Assembly (NCBI GenBank): GCA_023435745.1
Contig: JAEZMD010000009.1
Span: 74,803 to 138,802, forward strand
Length of the DNA stretch: 64,000 nt
Direction: 5' to 3'
Source of the DNA: Bacillota bacterium
Lineage (GTDB): Bacteria > Bacillota > Clostridia > Acetivibrionales > DTU013
A program made the position numbers and the translations under genes. Positions 8,107-17,629 of the stretch are shown here, one piece after another (position 1 is the first letter of the stretch; every line of letters begins with the position of its first letter). The notes under the pieces are model-generated. The model searched no databases. It saw nothing but the letters and a program-made list of their open reading frames with translations, and was not told the DNA's origin.

Positions 8107-9039
8107 TCAATCACCTGCCTGTTCCGTTGGTTCAATTTCATCTGAATCAGTGTCATCGTTCTCCGGTTCTTCCTCCGGCAGATCTTCCTCCGGCACTTGC
8201 ACTTGTGACTTTGTAATATTCGTTATGCTCTCCAGCGGTACATGCAGGCCATCGAGAACTGCAGTGATCTTGCCGTTGTCCGAGATCTTCAAATCAGCAA
8301 GATATGCTTTTACCGGCACATATTTGCCTGTATTGCTGTCCTTGATTATAATATCGACTGCTTCGTGATTCTTAAATGCTGTCTCCAGTGTGTTCCTGAG
8401 ATACTCCGTGTCTGTTGTTTTTACTGTTGTATTGAGTCCAGCGATCTCTACGCTGACTCCATCCAAAACGGCATAATCTTCATAAACACCCTTCTGAAGT
8501 GATTTTACAATGCCCTTCACGGCGATCATGTCCCCGTCTTCGGGATTGTACGCGATGCCGTTGACAGTGCATCCGATCAGGTTTGTATATGCGGAAAGAT
8601 TTAATCCTGCTTCATATGAGTTTTGCATTACGTCGACAATATCGTCAACCTCGACCTCAATGCCGTCCACAATAGCATAATATTTCCCTCCGTTGAATTT
8701 AATGCTGGAAACATCTCCGGATATAACATTGATCTCCTTCGTCGTATCGTCGACTACATTTGCTATAACCCCTTTTCCGATCAGCGCATAGGCTTTTGTT
8801 GCGGTAAAGCTGGAATTCAGGTTCTGCATCTGCTCCAAAGCGCTGAACTGAGCCATTTGTCCGATGAACTCCTTATCATCCGTCGGGTTTAGCGGATCCT
8901 GGTATCGCAATTGAGTGACCAGCAGATTCAGAAAATCATCCTTGCCCAAGTCTCCTGTGTTTCTGTTGCTGATATTTGCTTCATTTTCATCTATGATCTG
9001 CTGGATCGTCTTCTGACTGACTAAACCGATACCACTCAT
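8107..9039 (-). CDS. flgD: Flagellar hook-capping protein FlgD, with long repeat-containing C-terminus
   Basis: FlgD forms the scaffold on which hook subunits assemble. The N-terminus holds the signature LGKDDFLNLLVTQLRYQDPLNPTDDKEFI followed by MAQFSALEQM. At 310 residues it is longer than many Firmicutes FlgDs. After residue 90 there are three related modules, each with a G-x-V or G-x-I segment and an LDG- or VDG-containing strand (YAIVDGIEVEVDDI, YAVLDGVSVEI, AVLDGLHVPLESI). A very acidic tail follows. A GGAGGTGAAATAA ribosome-binding region fixes the start. It sits between fliK and the TIGR02530 gene. Confidence 0.88.
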   Translation of the reverse strand: MSGIGLVSQKTIQQIIDENEANISNRNTGDLGKDDFLNLLVTQLRYQDPLNPTDDKEFIGQMAQFSALEQMQNLNSSFTATKAYALIGKGVIANVVDDTTKEINVISGDVSSIKFNGGKYYAIVDGIEVEVDDIVDVMQNSYEAGLNLSAYTNLIGCTVNGIAYNPEDGDMIAVKGIVKSLQKGVYEDYAVLDGVSVEIAGLNTTVKTTDTEYLRNTLETAFKNHEAVDIIIKDSNTGKYVPVKAYLADLKISDNGKITAVLDGLHVPLESITNITKSQVQVPEEDLPEEEPENDDTDSDEIEPTEQAGD

Positions 9040-9065
9040 TTATTTCACCTCCTGTCGTGTAAGTA

Positions 9066-10655
9066 CTAAGCTGATAGTTCAATCGTACTGGTTTCCCGTA
9101 AGTATGGATTTCTGCTTCCCGCCGCTTCGGAGAAAACCGGCATTTGCCCTTCAATGGCTGATACTCCGGTAACCGGTTCCTTAGCAAAGCCTCCTGGCCT
9201 GCCTTCCTGTTGGTTGTTCCAGCCGGAACGGTTCGAATCCTGTCTGACTGATACGCTAAAGCCTTGAACATCAAGGCCCTGCTTCTGCAAGGAATCCTTC
9301 AGAAGCTGCATATTAGTCTCAAGCACCTCCTTGACCTGCTGGTTTTCTGCTACAAATTTTGCCATTACTATACCATTTTCAGTGACAAGCTTCAGAGAGA
9401 TCTTTCCCAGGCTGTCCGGCTTCAGATCCATAACCATTTCCGACTTGTCCGGTGTCATTATGATCTGAGCCTTTTCAATGATCTGGCTGAGGATCTCCTT
9501 TGCATTGACCGATGCTGTTACTGGATTCGTTACCGGCATTGCATCAATGGCTTGGTATGCCTGAATTATTGAGGAGAAAACGGGTTGAGTCTGCGCAGTG
9601 TTTGATGCTGCGGGCTGTGCGTCTGCCTGATGTGGCAGGCTTACGGTTGATGCCGTCTGTTCGCTGTCCTTATCTGCCTCCGAACCGCTCTCTTTTGGCA
9701 TTTCTTCTGTTCCGGCTGCAGTCAGTTCTGCTTCCGCACCCTCAATAGATATTTGCTCCGCACCCTGTACTGCTTGTTGGACCTTCGGAGCAGATTTTTC
9801 CAGCAACGGAAGCATGAGTGCTTTCATATCCTCCTGTACGATGTCCTCTCCTTCCTCCAGCCTGATACCGTACTCGTCGAGCTTCAACCTTATTTGTTCA
9901 CTGAGCTGTTCTACCGGTGATTGCGTCGGTATGGAGGATACGGCATTGTCTTGTGCAGGAGCAGCTGTCACGTCGGGCTGTGCGTTCTCAGGCTCCGCGG
10001 AAGGGTGTTCCGGAATGCTTTGCTCATTGCTTTGTACAACAGATGCTCCCAGCAACTCTCCTGCTGTTTGAAGCACTATCTCCAGAGTTTTCTGCTGGCT
10101 GTTATCCAGACCAAGAATTTGTGCCAGGTCTGCCGATATTTCGCTGATGTTCTCGAGAGAGTTGAAGGCTTCCGGTGTGATACCGGCTTCATTCAGCAGC
10201 TTCTGAAGCTCGCGGACTTCCAGCCCCAACAGCTGCGCAGCCATCTGCATCATATTTTCCGGGCTGCTTTGTTCTGACGACGCTTCGGCTTCTGAGGACT
10301 CCTTTTGCGTCAGGATACCTTCCTCAATGCTTTTATCTGCCTCGGTGCTGTCAGCTGCCGTGGTTTTTTCCATCCTGCGGTTGTATTCGTTTGCTTCCCT
10401 GAAGGAGCGGATCACCGGTGTACTGTCCGATTTTTCCGCGGTTATTTTGTCTTCCTTTTGGAATGTCCGCGTATTAAAACCGGCTTTTTTTACGCTGCTT
10501 TTGTCTGAATTACTCATACTGCTGTTGAGTATATCGACAAAGCTTCTTCCCTTGCCTGTTTCTTCGGATTTTTGAGTTGGCTGCGCGCCCATTCGTGTTA
10601 TTGCGATCCCCTGTTCGGTCTGAAAATTTCCGAACATCATTTCGATTAATGTCAT
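9066..10655 (-). CDS. fliK: Flagellar hook-length control protein FliK
   Basis: FliK measures hook length and triggers the export switch in FlhB. The 529-residue protein is mostly low-complexity and rich in Gln, Glu, Ala and Ser, as is typical. It has a compact C-terminal domain of the Flg_hook type near residues 400-480. There MVMDLKPDSLGKISLKL is followed by FVAENQQVKEVLETN and LKDSLQKQGL. A GGAGGTGAATGA site precedes the ATG. It lies directly upstream of flgD in the standard order. Confidence 0.9.
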   Translation of the reverse strand: MTLIEMMFGNFQTEQGIAITRMGAQPTQKSEETGKGRSFVDILNSSMSNSDKSSVKKAGFNTRTFQKEDKITAEKSDSTPVIRSFREANEYNRRMEKTTAADSTEADKSIEEGILTQKESSEAEASSEQSSPENMMQMAAQLLGLEVRELQKLLNEAGITPEAFNSLENISEISADLAQILGLDNSQQKTLEIVLQTAGELLGASVVQSNEQSIPEHPSAEPENAQPDVTAAPAQDNAVSSIPTQSPVEQLSEQIRLKLDEYGIRLEEGEDIVQEDMKALMLPLLEKSAPKVQQAVQGAEQISIEGAEAELTAAGTEEMPKESGSEADKDSEQTASTVSLPHQADAQPAASNTAQTQPVFSSIIQAYQAIDAMPVTNPVTASVNAKEILSQIIEKAQIIMTPDKSEMVMDLKPDSLGKISLKLVTENGIVMAKFVAENQQVKEVLETNMQLLKDSLQKQGLDVQGFSVSVRQDSNRSGWNNQQEGRPGGFAKEPVTGVSAIEGQMPVFSEAAGSRNPYLRETSTIELSA

Positions 10656-10686
10656 TCATTCACCTCCTTTCAATAATTGTTATATA

Positions 10687-11490
10687 TCAATTACCCCTGT
10701 ATAATGCATCAAGCTTTTCGGTAACCTTTGCTGCAAAATCAGGCGTCATTGATTCCAATATTTCGGCGGAATTGGCTTTGTTCATCGCCATCAGGGTTTC
10801 TGCGATCATTTCCATCCGGGATGTGCCAAGTTCTTCAAATATGGCAGCTGCTGAGGCTGGATCCATCTCGGCGTAGACCAGTGCAAATTTCTTTATATTT
10901 GCATCTGTCTGCTGCTCCAATAATGTCTTTTCATAGATCAGCTGAGCATTTACGGGATCCAATGTTTCATAATAATCTGCATACGCTGCCGGATCACCAT
11001 AAGCGATCAAGGTGTCGAGCTTTTCCTGCAATTCCTTTAGCTTGAGCTCTTTTTCAGCAATTGCGGCTTCCCGGGCGGCAATATCCTGTGTTTTTGCGTC
11101 GGCTTCCTTGGCCAGTTCATCATTATTGTCTTTGAAAACCCTGTATTCATCGATTTTCTTCTGTGCCTCAGCCAACTGCTCCCTGAGCGTCTCATTATCA
11201 GTCCGGAATTCAATATATTGCTTTCTTATCTCACTGTTGGTCATATATTTAGGATTGAGCGGATCCGGTGGCTCTGGCAGCGCCAGATTCAGGACAGGTA
11301 TTTTTTTTAGTGAGGAATAATACTGCTCCGTCACCCCTCCGATATTATTGAAGATGATAAAATAAAAAACTCCTCCGAATACAGCAAGAATGATAACGGC
11401 AACTAACAGAACCGTAAGTATTGTCATCAATTTGCCCTTTTGCCGCTTCCTGGAGTTCTCTGCCGTCTTCTTGCCGGTGCCTTTAGCCAT
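10687..11490 (-). CDS. Flagellar MgtE_N-like/YlxF family protein
   Basis: 267-residue membrane-anchored protein. A basic N-terminus (about 20 residues) leads into one transmembrane helix (about 24-48). A long coiled coil follows (about 95-165), then a C-terminal MgtE_N-like helical repeat with MDPASAAAIFEEL, MAEMI-like and MTPDFAAKVTEKL motifs. This arrangement matches the YlxF-type proteins found between fliJ and fliK. Relatives are sometimes called MotE-like chaperones; the exact function here is unknown. It begins two bases before fliJ ends its spacer, so the genes are tightly linked. Confidence 0.78.
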   Translation of the reverse strand: MAKGTGKKTAENSRKRQKGKLMTILTVLLVAVIILAVFGGVFYFIIFNNIGGVTEQYYSSLKKIPVLNLALPEPPDPLNPKYMTNSEIRKQYIEFRTDNETLREQLAEAQKKIDEYRVFKDNNDELAKEADAKTQDIAAREAAIAEKELKLKELQEKLDTLIAYGDPAAYADYYETLDPVNAQLIYEKTLLEQQTDANIKKFALVYAEMDPASAAAIFEELGTSRMEMIAETLMAMNKANSAEILESMTPDFAAKVTEKLDALYRGN

Positions 11491-11492
11491 TC

Positions 11493-11942
11493 TTAAACCC
11501 CCGAACTACTCTCTTTATGTTTGTAGCTGACGATCTCATCATTTGTTTTCTGTTCGAGCTTTTTCTGCTCGATCAGATATTCATCGTGCTTCTTTTCTTT
11601 CAGTTTCTCCAGAATTTTTCTCTCCTGAACAGCCTTCACTAACTCTTCCCTTATTTTATCGACATCCAGCACAGCTTTATTTACTCTTTCTTTTTGACGG
11701 CTGATATTAGATTTCAGTAAAGAGAGGTATGCATTAAACTCAATCAGTTTATGGACAGTGGTACTTTTAGTCTTCAGGTTAAACTCGGCAATGATTTCTT
11801 CCTTGCTTCTTTCAAGGCGGGCCAGCTTTTGCTTTTCGGCCTCGAGCCTCTGCATGGCTTTGCCAAGCTCATTCTTGATGTTTTCCTCCTGCTGCCTTTT
11901 AACATTCAGGACAGCTTCCAGCCTGAATATGAATTTGGCCAT
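11493..11942 (-). CDS. fliJ: Flagellar export protein FliJ
   Basis: 149-residue, almost entirely coiled-coil protein of the flagellar export ATPase complex. It acts as the central stalk of FliI and as an escort protein. It begins MAKFIFRLEAVLNVKRQQEE, the family-typical opening. I chose ATG at 11942, preceded by GAGGTGAGGT. An upstream extension of 36 codons would overlap fliI in another frame and has no family similarity. It follows fliI by 4 nt. Confidence 0.85.
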   Translation of the reverse strand: MAKFIFRLEAVLNVKRQQEENIKNELGKAMQRLEAEKQKLARLERSKEEIIAEFNLKTKSTTVHKLIEFNAYLSLLKSNISRQKERVNKAVLDVDKIREELVKAVQERKILEKLKEKKHDEYLIEQKKLEQKTNDEIVSYKHKESSSGV

Positions 11943-11946
11943 GACC

Positions 11947-13269
11947 TCACCTCTGATCCTTGTCAAAAACATCCGAAAGCATGCCCAAAACCTCCTCAAA
12001 GGTAAAACGGTCCTCTGTAGCCTGCTGTACAAAGCCCAGAATATTATCAATCAGGCTGATGGCATAATCGATCTTATCATTGCTGCCCTTTACATAGGCG
12101 CCGATGTTGATCAGATCCTCCGCATCCCTGTAAATTGCAAGCGCCCTTTTCAACTCGGCTGCCGCCTTTTTATGCTCCTTTGAAATAATGTCCGGCATAA
12201 CACGGCTCACGCTGGCCAGCACATCGATTGCCGGATATTGGTTTCTGTTTGCAAGTGATCTGGACAATACTATATGTCCGTCCAATATGCCTCTGGCTGT
12301 ATCTGTAACAGGCTCGGTCATATCATCGCCGTCAACAAGAACGGTATAAAGGCCTGTGATCGACCCCTTTTCAGAATTGCCCGCACGTTCCAGCAGCTTT
12401 GGCATAACTCCGAATACAGAAGGCGTATAACCGCGGGAAACAGGCGGTTCGCCAATGGCCAGTCCAACTTCTCTTTGCGCCATTGCAAAACGGGTTAAGG
12501 AATCCATAAGTAAAAGGACATCCTTACCCTGGTCTCTGAAATATTCGGCGACCGCAGTGGCGACCAGCGCTCCTTTTAGCCTTACCAGCGCCGGCTGATC
12601 TGAGGTGGCTACGATAACGACCGAACGGGACAGGCCTTCCTCTTGAAGATCCTTCTCAAGGAATTCCCTGACTTCCCTTCCGCGCTCCCCGATCAAAGCA
12701 ATCACGTTCACATCCGCTTTTGTATTTCTCGCGATCATACCCATCAGGGTGCTTTTTCCCACGCCGCTGCCGGCAAAGATGCCTATACGCTGACCCTTGC
12801 CTACCGTCAGCAGGCCGTCAATAGCTTTAATGCCCAGTACAAGAGGATCTGTGATTCTGTTTCTGTTCAATGGATGGGGCGGTTTACTGTTGATCGGATA
12901 ATACTGGGTTGGTTTGAAGGGCTCCTTACCGTCCATCGGATAACCCAGACCGTCAAGAACGCGGCCTGTAAGGTTGTCGCCAACGCCTACCTTCAGAACG
13001 GTATCGGACGCGACCACCAGATTTCCCGGACCAACTCCGGTCATTTCTCCAAGTGGCATCAGCAGTACCTTATTGTCTTTGAAGCCTACGACTTCTGATT
13101 GAATTATGCTTCTGCCCTTCGACGCGTACAGCTTGCATAGCTCGCCAATATCCACCTCAGGTCCGTCCGATTCTATGGTAAGGCCAACCACCTTGGAGAC
13201 CTTTCCGTAATATCTGATATAATCTGATTTACTTAATATATTTTTATATTTTTGAAGGATATCATTCAT
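11947..13269 (-). CDS. fliI: Flagellum-specific ATPase FliI
   Basis: Hexameric ATPase that energises flagellar protein export. The 440-residue protein is related to the F1 beta subunit. It has the Walker A motif GSGVGKSTLMG near residue 170, the Walker B LLLMDSLTRFAMAQREVGLAIGEPP near residue 255, and the RGYTPSVF segment. Length is standard. The fliI start overlaps the end of fliH, and fliJ follows, giving the usual fliH-fliI-fliJ order. Confidence 0.96.
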   Translation of the reverse strand: MNDILQKYKNILSKSDYIRYYGKVSKVVGLTIESDGPEVDIGELCKLYASKGRSIIQSEVVGFKDNKVLLMPLGEMTGVGPGNLVVASDTVLKVGVGDNLTGRVLDGLGYPMDGKEPFKPTQYYPINSKPPHPLNRNRITDPLVLGIKAIDGLLTVGKGQRIGIFAGSGVGKSTLMGMIARNTKADVNVIALIGERGREVREFLEKDLQEEGLSRSVVIVATSDQPALVRLKGALVATAVAEYFRDQGKDVLLLMDSLTRFAMAQREVGLAIGEPPVSRGYTPSVFGVMPKLLERAGNSEKGSITGLYTVLVDGDDMTEPVTDTARGILDGHIVLSRSLANRNQYPAIDVLASVSRVMPDIISKEHKKAAAELKRALAIYRDAEDLINIGAYVKGSNDKIDYAISLIDNILGFVQQATEDRFTFEEVLGMLSDVFDKDQR

Positions 13270-14030
13270 TACCTTCCCTCGAGTTCCTCCCTGAACGCTG
13301 CTTCAATTTTATCCAGCTTCGTTGAGGTTCCGGCATCAACACTTCCCAGCGGTGTTTCAATAATACAATCGCCGGGCTTCAGCGTACAGTCCGGCTTGAT
13401 AGTCAGCTCGTCAGCTCCTTCAACCTCTGCTTGTAATTCACTCAAATTCTCTGTCAGGTACTCCGCATCCTCCGGACACACCTTTAATACTGCGCCGTTC
13501 TTATTTGAACAGTTGGGCAGCGCGTCGCGAACCAATTGAATAATAACACTTTGATTTATTGCAAGTTCACCGGCAACAGCCTTTCGGGAAACGTCCAGAA
13601 CAAGAGCGACCATATCAGCCTCCATGTTATTCATCAGCGCTTCATATTCCTCGATAGCTTTATTGCGAATATGTTCCGCTTCATCAAGGATAGCTCTGTT
13701 TTGCTCGGCTGCAGCTTCATTTCCTTCCGCGTAGCCTCTTTGCCAGGCTTCCTCTGCAATAGCGTCAGCCTGCCTCTTTGACTCAGCCTGCGCTTCCTCT
13801 ATCAGCCTGTCCGCCTCCAGTTGGGCTTCCTTAATCAACATGTCACATTTATGCTTCGCATCCTCAAGCATTGCATCAGGGTCGACCGAACAAGACAATT
13901 CATCACCTGACTGCAGTTCATCGTCTTCTTCCTGTGTATACTTCAGAAGATTTTCTGGAATTTTGATTTGATAGGGTCCTCCATAAGTGATTTGATTATT
14001 CTTGAAAACCTTGTTATACAATGATTTCAT
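13269..14030 (-). CDS. fliH: Flagellar assembly protein FliH
   Basis: FliH is the regulator and stalk partner of the ATPase FliI. The 253-residue product has a long Glu/Ala/Lys-rich helical region (about residues 70-150) and a C-terminal V-ATPase-E-like domain. That domain contains LALDVSRKAVAGELAINQSVI-like sequence and ends in GDCIIETPLGSVDAGTSTKLDKI, typical for FliH. The start at 14030 is preceded by GGTGGAGGAG and overlaps the end of fliG by 17 nt. A start 14 codons earlier is possible but lacks a site. Confidence 0.88.
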   Translation of the reverse strand: MKSLYNKVFKNNQITYGGPYQIKIPENLLKYTQEEDDELQSGDELSCSVDPDAMLEDAKHKCDMLIKEAQLEADRLIEEAQAESKRQADAIAEEAWQRGYAEGNEAAAEQNRAILDEAEHIRNKAIEEYEALMNNMEADMVALVLDVSRKAVAGELAINQSVIIQLVRDALPNCSNKNGAVLKVCPEDAEYLTENLSELQAEVEGADELTIKPDCTLKPGDCIIETPLGSVDAGTSTKLDKIEAAFREELEGR

Positions 14031-15033
14031 CTCCTCCACCTCTGGATATGACGATCTCACCCGCATCTTCAAGCTTCCTGATGATATTTACGATCTTCTG
14101 CTGCGCTTCTTCAACATCCTTCAGTCTGACAGGCCCCATGTATTCTATATCCTCCCTGATCATCTCAGCAAGACGCTTGGACATATTTGAGTAAATGGTC
14201 TTCTGTACTTCCTCCGTAGCGCCCTTGAGAGCAATCGCCAGCTGATTGTTTTCAACATCACGCAGGAAACGCTGTATAGAACGATTGTCCAGTGAAAGAA
14301 TATCTTCGAACACAAACATCCTCTTTCTGATTTCTTCGGCCAGATCGGTATCTTCGATCTCAAGTGTTTCCATAATATATTTTTCCGTTCCTCTGTCCAC
14401 GGTATTGAGAATGTTTACAATAGCCTGTACGCCGCCTGCAGCTGTAAAATCCTCAGTGACAAGAGAAGAGAGGTTCTTTTCAAGAATGCGTTCCACTTCC
14501 TTGATGACCTCAGGCGACGTTCTGTCCATGGTTGCAATCCGCCGTGCAACATCGGCCTGCTTGTCCTGAGGCAGTGCCGCAAGCACGATGGACGCTTGCT
14601 GAGGCTTGAGATACGCCAGAATAAGCGCGATCGTCTGAGGGTGTTCCTTCTGTATGAAGTTAAGCAGTTGTGCAGGATCGGCTTTTCTGACAAATTCAAA
14701 CGGCCTGACCTGAAGTGACACCGTCAGCTTATTGATGACATCAAGAGCCTTCTGAGTACCAAGGGCTTTTTCGAGGATCTCCTTGGCATACCCAATACCG
14801 CCTTCAGCAATATATTCCTGGGCAAGACAGATCTGGTAGAACTCCTCCATTACTCTTTCCTTTTCTTCTGGAGATACAGTTCTTATATTCGCGATTTCCA
14901 AAGTAAGCTGCTCAATTTCTTCTTCTTTTAAATGCTTAAAAATTTCCGCGGATTTTTCAGGTCCTATGGAAATTAAAAGCATTGCAGCCTTTTCCCGACC
15001 GGTGCGATCGGATCTGACTGATGATCTCGCCAT
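14014..15033 (-). CDS. fliG: Flagellar motor switch protein FliG
   Basis: FliG is the torque-generating rotor protein that contacts the stator. All three domains are present in 339 residues. The N-terminal domain has KAAMLLISIGPEKSAEIFKHL. The middle domain has the EHPQTIALILAYL motif near residue 128. The C-terminal domain carries charged torque residues (SLDNRSIQRFLRDVENNQLAIALKGA near 245-270). Two hairpins lie between it and the preceding fliF. It is normal in length and position. Confidence 0.96.
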   Translation of the reverse strand: MARSSVRSDRTGREKAAMLLISIGPEKSAEIFKHLKEEEIEQLTLEIANIRTVSPEEKERVMEEFYQICLAQEYIAEGGIGYAKEILEKALGTQKALDVINKLTVSLQVRPFEFVRKADPAQLLNFIQKEHPQTIALILAYLKPQQASIVLAALPQDKQADVARRIATMDRTSPEVIKEVERILEKNLSSLVTEDFTAAGGVQAIVNILNTVDRGTEKYIMETLEIEDTDLAEEIRKRMFVFEDILSLDNRSIQRFLRDVENNQLAIALKGATEEVQKTIYSNMSKRLAEMIREDIEYMGPVRLKDVEEAQQKIVNIIRKLEDAGEIVISRGGGDEIIV

Positions 15034-15067
15034 ACAAATTAACCTCTCCTATCTATCTTTAATAGCC

Positions 15068-15131
15068 ATTTGCAAAGCAAATCCGGCTAGAATCGAGTGG
15101 GGCTCGATGCCCCCGAGATTCTCTTTAGCCG
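15068..15131 (-). other. Intercistronic hairpins between fliF and fliG
   Basis: The gap between fliF and fliG contains a long imperfect hairpin. Its arms are 15084-15088 with 15127-15131, 15089-15094 with 15117-15122, and 15099-15103 with 15109-15113. It overlaps the fliF stop codon. A second hairpin, ATTTGC-AAA-GCAAAT, lies at 15068-15082. There is no T-run, so termination is unlikely. The structures could adjust fliF relative to fliG expression through mRNA stability. That function is inferred. Confidence 0.45.
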
Positions 15132-16705
15132 TCCCAATCATCGGAAAGCCAATTCCTTAATAGCTGTGCAACAGAATCCGGTTTCTGCTTTACGAATTTG
15201 TCAATCTGTTTCTTGATCTCCGATCTTTCCTCTAATTCTATTTCGGGCAATGGATCTTCCTGATCAGGCACTACGAATTTCAGACCTCCCGAGGCGACAG
15301 ACTGCATCGTCTGTTCCATTTCCTGCTTTTTGCGAGGTAAGCCGATGATCAGCAGTCCGATAATCAATATCAGCATCAGCACAAAGAAACCATAGTCTTT
15401 AAAAAGCTCCCTGAACCTTTCAGCTGATGTAAGCTCTATAATCTCCTGCGGTGCAACCTTCAGCTTGCTCAGTGTTATATTGGTCACCGGAATGCCTGTG
15501 GCTGAACTGACCGCTGCTCTTGTCTGACCTAAAAATTCCTCGCTGAGTCCCGTATCATCGGCTACCTTGTTTCCATACCAAAAAGATATCGCAAGGCCAG
15601 ATTCTTTCGCAATGAGCTTACCTGTGGCTTTCTCCTGCTCCCGCAGCGTTTCGTCATATCCGTAGTTGAACTCTTCATGCGTATTTGAATAATCCGATCC
15701 TGAACCGGAGCCTATCGCATACGATGTAGCTCCTGTTTCCCCGGGGTTGGACTGTTGTCCGGGCTCCCCGCCTTCGGCGCCGTTTTTTACAATCTCTTCG
15801 CTGACACTGCTGCTGATTACCGCTCCCCCATCCATTCCCTGCGGATTTGTGATGGATTTTGTCTGTGATTTGTCCTTGTCAAAATCAAGTGTGACATTTG
15901 CAACGACCCGTAAAGTATCGAAATTCTCAAATTGTCCGCCGCTGAAATAATCAAGTACCTTTTGCTCCAGCTCGGCCTCTCTCTTCTGACGGAGCTCCTC
16001 CTGGCTGTTGACGGTGCTGATGGCGTCATCCCCTGAGGTCGCGTTAAGAATATTACTGTTATTGTCAACCACAGTAACATCATTGGGATCAAGGTTTTCA
16101 ACACTCCTGGAAACCAGCAGAACTATACCCTGAACCTGTGAGCTTGTCAATGTCTTGTTTGGTCTGATTATAACAATGGCAGTAGGTTTTGGCGATTCGC
16201 CGCTTGCGTTAAGAAAGAGAGAAGTCTCAGGCGTTGCCAGCTTGACTGCAGCTTCATCGATATTATCCAACAATTCAATTTTTGTCTCCAGATCGGAAAT
16301 CTGCTGCCTTTCCCATATTTTTTCCTTGTCCTGTTGGGTCGTGGTAATCCCGATACTGGAAATGGCATCCTCGAAGGTAAAGCCTTCCTTCGGATAGCCG
16401 GACTGTGCCAGAAGAATCTGAGCGTTGTTATTGTCCTTAGAATTAATGACAATAGAAGTTCCATCGTTTTCAGCGGAATTCCATATGCCGTTTTCATTCA
16501 GGATATCTACCATTTCTCCGATTTGTTTCTGATCGGAATTAGTAAACAGAATCATGCGGTTCGGTCTGGTCAGCAGATAAATTGAGATGCTGATCGCAAC
16601 AACCACAATTGCTGAGGTTATATAAAGACGTGTTTTTTGAGATTTTTCAAGACTTTTCCAAAACTCCTTGAACTGTTCCAAATACTTCTTTAAAAAGTCC
16701 GGCAT
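15125..16705 (-). CDS. fliF: Flagellar MS-ring protein FliF
   Basis: FliF builds the membrane MS ring, the first structure of the basal body. The 526-residue protein has a membrane helix near residues 26-45. Ring-building motifs follow, with LLAQSGYPKEGFTFEDA-like sequence and LATPETSLFLNASGESPKPTAIVIIR. A Gly/Ser-rich linker spans about residues 300-345. A second membrane helix lies near residues 430-450. The C-terminal tail ends VAQLLRNWLSDDWDG and binds FliG. Length and layout are standard. Confidence 0.95.
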   Translation of the reverse strand: MPDFLKKYLEQFKEFWKSLEKSQKTRLYITSAIVVVAISISIYLLTRPNRMILFTNSDQKQIGEMVDILNENGIWNSAENDGTSIVINSKDNNNAQILLAQSGYPKEGFTFEDAISSIGITTTQQDKEKIWERQQISDLETKIELLDNIDEAAVKLATPETSLFLNASGESPKPTAIVIIRPNKTLTSSQVQGIVLLVSRSVENLDPNDVTVVDNNSNILNATSGDDAISTVNSQEELRQKREAELEQKVLDYFSGGQFENFDTLRVVANVTLDFDKDKSQTKSITNPQGMDGGAVISSSVSEEIVKNGAEGGEPGQQSNPGETGATSYAIGSGSGSDYSNTHEEFNYGYDETLREQEKATGKLIAKESGLAISFWYGNKVADDTGLSEEFLGQTRAAVSSATGIPVTNITLSKLKVAPQEIIELTSAERFRELFKDYGFFVLMLILIIGLLIIGLPRKKQEMEQTMQSVASGGLKFVVPDQEDPLPEIELEERSEIKKQIDKFVKQKPDSVAQLLRNWLSDDWDG

Positions 16706-16783
16706 GGCAACACCACCCTGTAAGAGTATTTCTCATTAGTAAACGGCCTCGTAAACTAAGCGAAAATAAATTTTAGCCGAGCC

Positions 16784-17104
16784 TTATATCGTCATCCTCA
16801 TAATTTCCGAGTAAGCATCCATTATCTTGTTCCTGATCTGCATCGTAAATTGTAATGCAATATCGGCCTTTTCCGCCATAAGCGCAACCTGATGTATGTT
16901 GTCGGTCTCTCCGGCGGCAAAAGCGTCGGACAGGTTTTGCGACTGTATCAGCAGATCATTGGTCGAGTTTAGCGCCTTTTTCAGATAATCAGAAAAAGGT
17001 ACTGTCACTCCGGCCATGGTACTATCCTTTTCAAGTTCAGTAAAAATGGAACGCGTAGGCGCAAGTGATCCAACTGTTCCGATCTTGTCAATGGCCAAGC
17101 TCAT
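16784..17104 (-). CDS. fliE: Flagellar hook-basal body complex protein FliE
   Basis: FliE links the MS ring and export gate to the proximal rod. The 106-residue product shows the family signature in its C-terminal half: FSDYLKKALNSTNDLLIQSQNLSDAFAAGETDNIHQV, then MAEKADIALQFTMQIRNKIMDAYSEIMRM. Position after flgB-flgC and before fliF is the canonical order. Confidence 0.94.
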   Translation of the reverse strand: MSLAIDKIGTVGSLAPTRSIFTELEKDSTMAGVTVPFSDYLKKALNSTNDLLIQSQNLSDAFAAGETDNIHQVALMAEKADIALQFTMQIRNKIMDAYSEIMRMTI

Positions 17105-17179
17105 ACACCACCTTTTCTTCCAGTTCTGTATTTCGCATTTCTGTTTTATCGTGCGTTCATTTTCTTAGCTCTGCAAAAT

Positions 17180-17623
17180 TTATGTGCCTATTTCCAATGC
17201 CTTCAGCGCCATACTTTTTGTCGTATTGATCGAGGTGACATTGGCTTCATAAGCCCTGGTTGCCGAAATCATATTCACCATTTCAGTGATAGTATCTACA
17301 TTGGGCATAGCCACATAGCCCTCTTCATCCGCATCCGGATGACCGGGATCGTATACTCTCTTAAAATCACTGTCATCCTCAACGACAGCAGCAACCTTGA
17401 CTCCTTTTCCGACATACCGTTCCCTGCTGCTGGCCGAGAGATATTCCGAAAAAGGAGTCCCCTGCGATCTTTCCTGAAAAACAACCAGTCTTCTTCTGTA
17501 AGGAGTTCCATCCTCAGTCCTGGTTGTATTGGCATTGGCAATATTCTGTGAAATCGTATCCATGCGGAGTCTTTGCGCGGTGAGCGCAGACGCGCCAATA
17601 TCAAGCGCTCCGAAATATCCCAT
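17180..17623 (-). CDS. flgC: Flagellar basal-body rod protein FlgC
   Basis: Rod subunit of 147 residues. The N-terminal rod motif SALTAQRLRMDTISQNIANANTTRTEDG and the C-terminal helix MVNMISATRAYEANVTSINTTKSMALKALEIG are both present. The middle section VFQERSQGTPFSEYL is normal for FlgC. It starts 6 nt after flgB ends. Confidence 0.95.
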   Translation of the reverse strand: MGYFGALDIGASALTAQRLRMDTISQNIANANTTRTEDGTPYRRRLVVFQERSQGTPFSEYLSASSRERYVGKGVKVAAVVEDDSDFKRVYDPGHPDADEEGYVAMPNVDTITEMVNMISATRAYEANVTSINTTKSMALKALEIGT

Positions 17624-17629
17624 TCAAGA

